Source of the DNA: Hyphomicrobiales bacterium
Lineage (GTDB): Bacteria > Pseudomonadota > Alphaproteobacteria > Rhodobacterales > Rhodobacteraceae
Assembly: GCA_003558415.1 (NCBI GenBank)
Contig: PWLT01000039.1
Location: forward strand, 1-7,677
Direction: 5' to 3'
Length of the DNA stretch: 7,677 bases
The first letter of the stretch is position 1. Each line of letters opens with the position of its first letter. The notes under the pieces are model-generated. The model was not told where the DNA came from and searched no databases. It was given only the letters and a program-made list of their open reading frames with translations. A program made the translations under genes and the position numbers. Positions 5,940 through 7,677 of the stretch are shown one piece after another.

Positions 5940-7677
5940 ATGAGCGTGACAAGCCAACAGGATATTCCCGCCTCCGGCGCTGCCGGCCTGGCCGGGGTCA
6001 GCGCGCGCGACGCCGTCAAGGGCCGGCGGGTGCGGCGCTTCTCGGCCGATCTGTCGGCGGTGGGCGAACCGGCAATGTGGGGCCTGGGCGGCGCGCTGGC
6101 GCTGGGGATCATCCTGATCGCCGGATTTCTGGCGATGATCGCCTGGAACGGCTTTACCACCTTCTGGCCCAAGCCGATCGAGCAGGTGGAGCTGCGCGAC
6201 GGTACCGTTCTGGCGGGCGTGCCGACCCGTGGCGGCCCCTATCGCCCCGGCGATTCCGTCCTGGCGCAGCTTGATGACGCACAACGCACCGAGATTGCCG
6301 CCAATGAGGGCTTCGCCGATCGCACCCTCTACCAGACCGCCAATTTCGACCTCTACGGGGATGACTTCCGCTGGGTTTCCGATTTCGAGGTCGCCGAGAT
6401 CACCCGCCCCGAGGACTTCCTGTATTTCGAACGTCAGCAATGGGGTGTCTTCATCGGTCGCGTCGCCGGTCTGACCATCGACGGGCAGGAGGTTGCCCCC
6501 GACCCCGCGGTGCTGGCACGCGAGCAGCGCGCCGCGCGCGAACGGTTCCGCGAAATCCGGCGGCTGGAGCAGCGCGAGATCGGCGGCATCAACTATCTGA
6601 TCGAGCGCGAGCGCCTCGCGCAGCGCCGCGCGGTTCTGCGCCACGGCGAGGACAGCCCCGAGGCGCAGACCGCCGTGGCCGATGCCCAGGCAAGCATCGC
6701 CGAACTGCAGGAGCAATATCGCGCGCTGCAAACCCGCGCCAGCGAGATCCGCGCCAATGACCGGCGGTATCGTATCGTCATGGAAGAGGTGGGCGGGCGT
6801 ACCGTCGAGACCGAGCTCAGCCAGATCGTGCGCTATTTCCCTGCAAATGCGCTGAGCCTGGCCGACAAGATCGGCACCTACCTCTCGCGCTGGTGGGAGT
6901 TCGTCTCATCGGAGCCGCGCGAGGCCAACACCCAGGGCGGTGTGCTGCCCGCGATCTTCGGCACGGTGGCGATGACGCTGCTGATGGTGGTCTTTGTGGC
7001 GCCCTTCGGCGTAATCACCGCGCTCTACCTGCGGGAATACGCCAAACAGGGGCGCCTGACCTCGATTGTCCGTATATCCGTCAACAATCTGGCCGGGGTG
7101 CCCAGCATTGTCTACGGCGTTTTCGGGCTGGGCTTCTTCGCTTATGCGATGGGCGGAACCATCGACCAGCTCTTCTACCCCGAGGCGCTGCCCAATCCCA
7201 CCTTCGGCAAGGGCGGCATCCTGTGGGCCTCGCTCACGCTGGCGCTTCTCACAGTGCCGGTGGTGATCGTGGCCTCGGAGGAGGCGCTCTCGGCCGTGCC
7301 GCGTTCGATGCGCGAGGGCTCGCTGGCCTGCGGTGCGTCGAAATGGCAGACCATCCGCTACGTCGTGCTGCCCAAGGCGCTGCCGGGGATCATGACCGGC
7401 ATGATCCTGGCCATGGCACGCGGCGCGGGCGAGGTCGCGCCACTGATGCTGGTGGGCGTGGTCAAGCTCGCCCCTGCCCTGCCCATCGACAGCTTCTACC
7501 CCTTCATCCATCTTGACCGCAGCTTCATGCATCTGGGCTTTCACATCTTCGATGTGGGCTTTCAGTCGCGCAACTCGGAGGCGGGCAAGCCGATGGTTTT
7601 CGTGACCACGCTGCTGCTTCTGGCGCTGATCGTGACCATGAACGCCACCGCCATCACCATCCGCAACCGGCTGAAGA
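5940..7677 (+). CDS. pstA: Phosphate ABC transporter permease PstA, long form with coiled-coil domain, 3' end outside window
   Basis: Partner of PstC in the phosphate channel. The frame from ATG 5940 stays open to the window end (579 codons, no stop); the last segment and the Arg/Lys-rich tail (IRNRLK) suggest only a few residues are missing. E. coli PstA has about 300. In order: a basic cytoplasmic tail; a membrane segment at 48-69; an extracytoplasmic region at about 70-335, of the kind found at the N-terminus of long PstA proteins (DUF3333-like); within it a charged, Glu/Arg/Gln-rich helix at about 195-275 that looks like a coiled coil; then the permease core, with membrane segments near 337-362 and 384-405, LAGVPSIVYG at 384-393, the EAA coupling loop at 447-478 (EEALSAV...GSLACGAS...VLP), ARGAGEVAPLML near 493-504 and a last segment near 554-576. 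It starts 11 bases after pstC. pstB is expected next. Confidence 0.93.
   Translation, partial: MSVTSQQDIPASGAAGLAGVSARDAVKGRRVRRFSADLSAVGEPAMWGLGGALALGIILIAGFLAMIAWNGFTTFWPKPIEQVELRDGTVLAGVPTRGGPYRPGDSVLAQLDDAQRTEIAANEGFADRTLYQTANFDLYGDDFRWVSDFEVAEITRPEDFLYFERQQWGVFIGRVAGLTIDGQEVAPDPAVLAREQRAARERFREIRRLEQREIGGINYLIERERLAQRRAVLRHGEDSPEAQTAVADAQASIAELQEQYRALQTRASEIRANDRRYRIVMEEVGGRTVETELSQIVRYFPANALSLADKIGTYLSRWWEFVSSEPREANTQGGVLPAIFGTVAMTLLMVVFVAPFGVITALYLREYAKQGRLTSIVRISVNNLAGVPSIVYGVFGLGFFAYAMGGTIDQLFYPEALPNPTFGKGGILWASLTLALLTVPVVIVASEEALSAVPRSMREGSLACGASKWQTIRYVVLPKALPGIMTGMILAMARGAGEVAPLMLVGVVKLAPALPIDSFYPFIHLDRSFMHLGFHIFDVGFQSRNSEAGKPMVFVTTLLLLALIVTMNATAITIRNRLK

Noticed and set aside
3310..5952. 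An 880-codon open frame on the - strand covering nearly all of pstC
   Set aside because: It mirrors pstC codon for codon. The product is full of His, Arg, Gln and Asp with no domain or membrane pattern, as expected from the complement of GC-rich third positions. pstC has clear family motifs.
5817..6731. A 304-codon - strand frame across the pstC-pstA junction
   Set aside because: Antisense shadow of two well-supported genes, with no recognisable motifs and no promoter or ribosome binding site seen.
6893..7516. A 207-codon + strand frame inside the PstA region
   Set aside because: It is out of frame with pstA, whose frame shows clear permease motifs (LAGVPSIVYG, EAA loop) through the same stretch.
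1..7677. Searched by eye for tRNA, CRISPR, insertion sequence ends and transposase genes
   Set aside because: No cloverleaf-like stretch, regular spacer array, transposase motif or terminal inverted repeats were seen; the window looks like ordinary chromosome backbone.

Overview
The window reads as a high-GC alphaproteobacterial chromosome, most likely a member of the Rhodobacteraceae/Roseobacter group. This is inferred from the strong G/C bias at third codon positions, from a dimethylglycine/sarcosine dehydrogenase of the type common in that group, and from the long forms of the Pst permease subunits. All supported genes lie on the + strand. I could run no database search, so family names rest on motifs read by eye.

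Layout. (1) Positions 1-1767 hold the 3' part of a flavin-dependent N-methylglycine dehydrogenase: the end of a DAO-type FAD domain followed by an aminomethyltransferase-like folate domain. Its start is upstream of the window. (2) Positions 1768-2241 are a 474-base non-coding gap with several GC-rich inverted repeats and, near its 3' end, a good Pho box with half-sites on an 11-bp repeat. (3) pstS (2242-3210) encodes the periplasmic phosphate-binding protein. (4) A strong GC hairpin lies in the 84-base pstS-pstC gap. (5) pstC (3295-5928) is an 877-residue permease carrying about 425 extracytoplasmic residues with propeller-like repeats, plus extra membrane segments inside the permease core. 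(6) pstA (5940 to the window end, no stop reached) is a long PstA with a coiled-coil extracytoplasmic domain; probably only its last few residues are missing.

Working together. PstS captures phosphate in the periplasm and delivers it to the PstC-PstA channel. The ATPase PstB, and usually PhoU and PhoB/PhoR, would be expected just downstream but are not in the window. The Pho box indicates phosphate-starvation control by PhoB. The hairpin and the lack of a visible Shine-Dalgarno sequence at pstC fit much higher PstS than PstCA output. The dehydrogenase gene appears to be an unrelated neighbour in glycine-betaine/one-carbon catabolism.

Novelty. The operon itself is well known, and I do not see an undescribed system. 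The parts most worth a second look are the large extracytoplasmic domains on both permease subunits, whose role is not well established as far as I know, the altered phosphate-site motifs in PstS, and the regulatory structure around pstS and between pstS and pstC.
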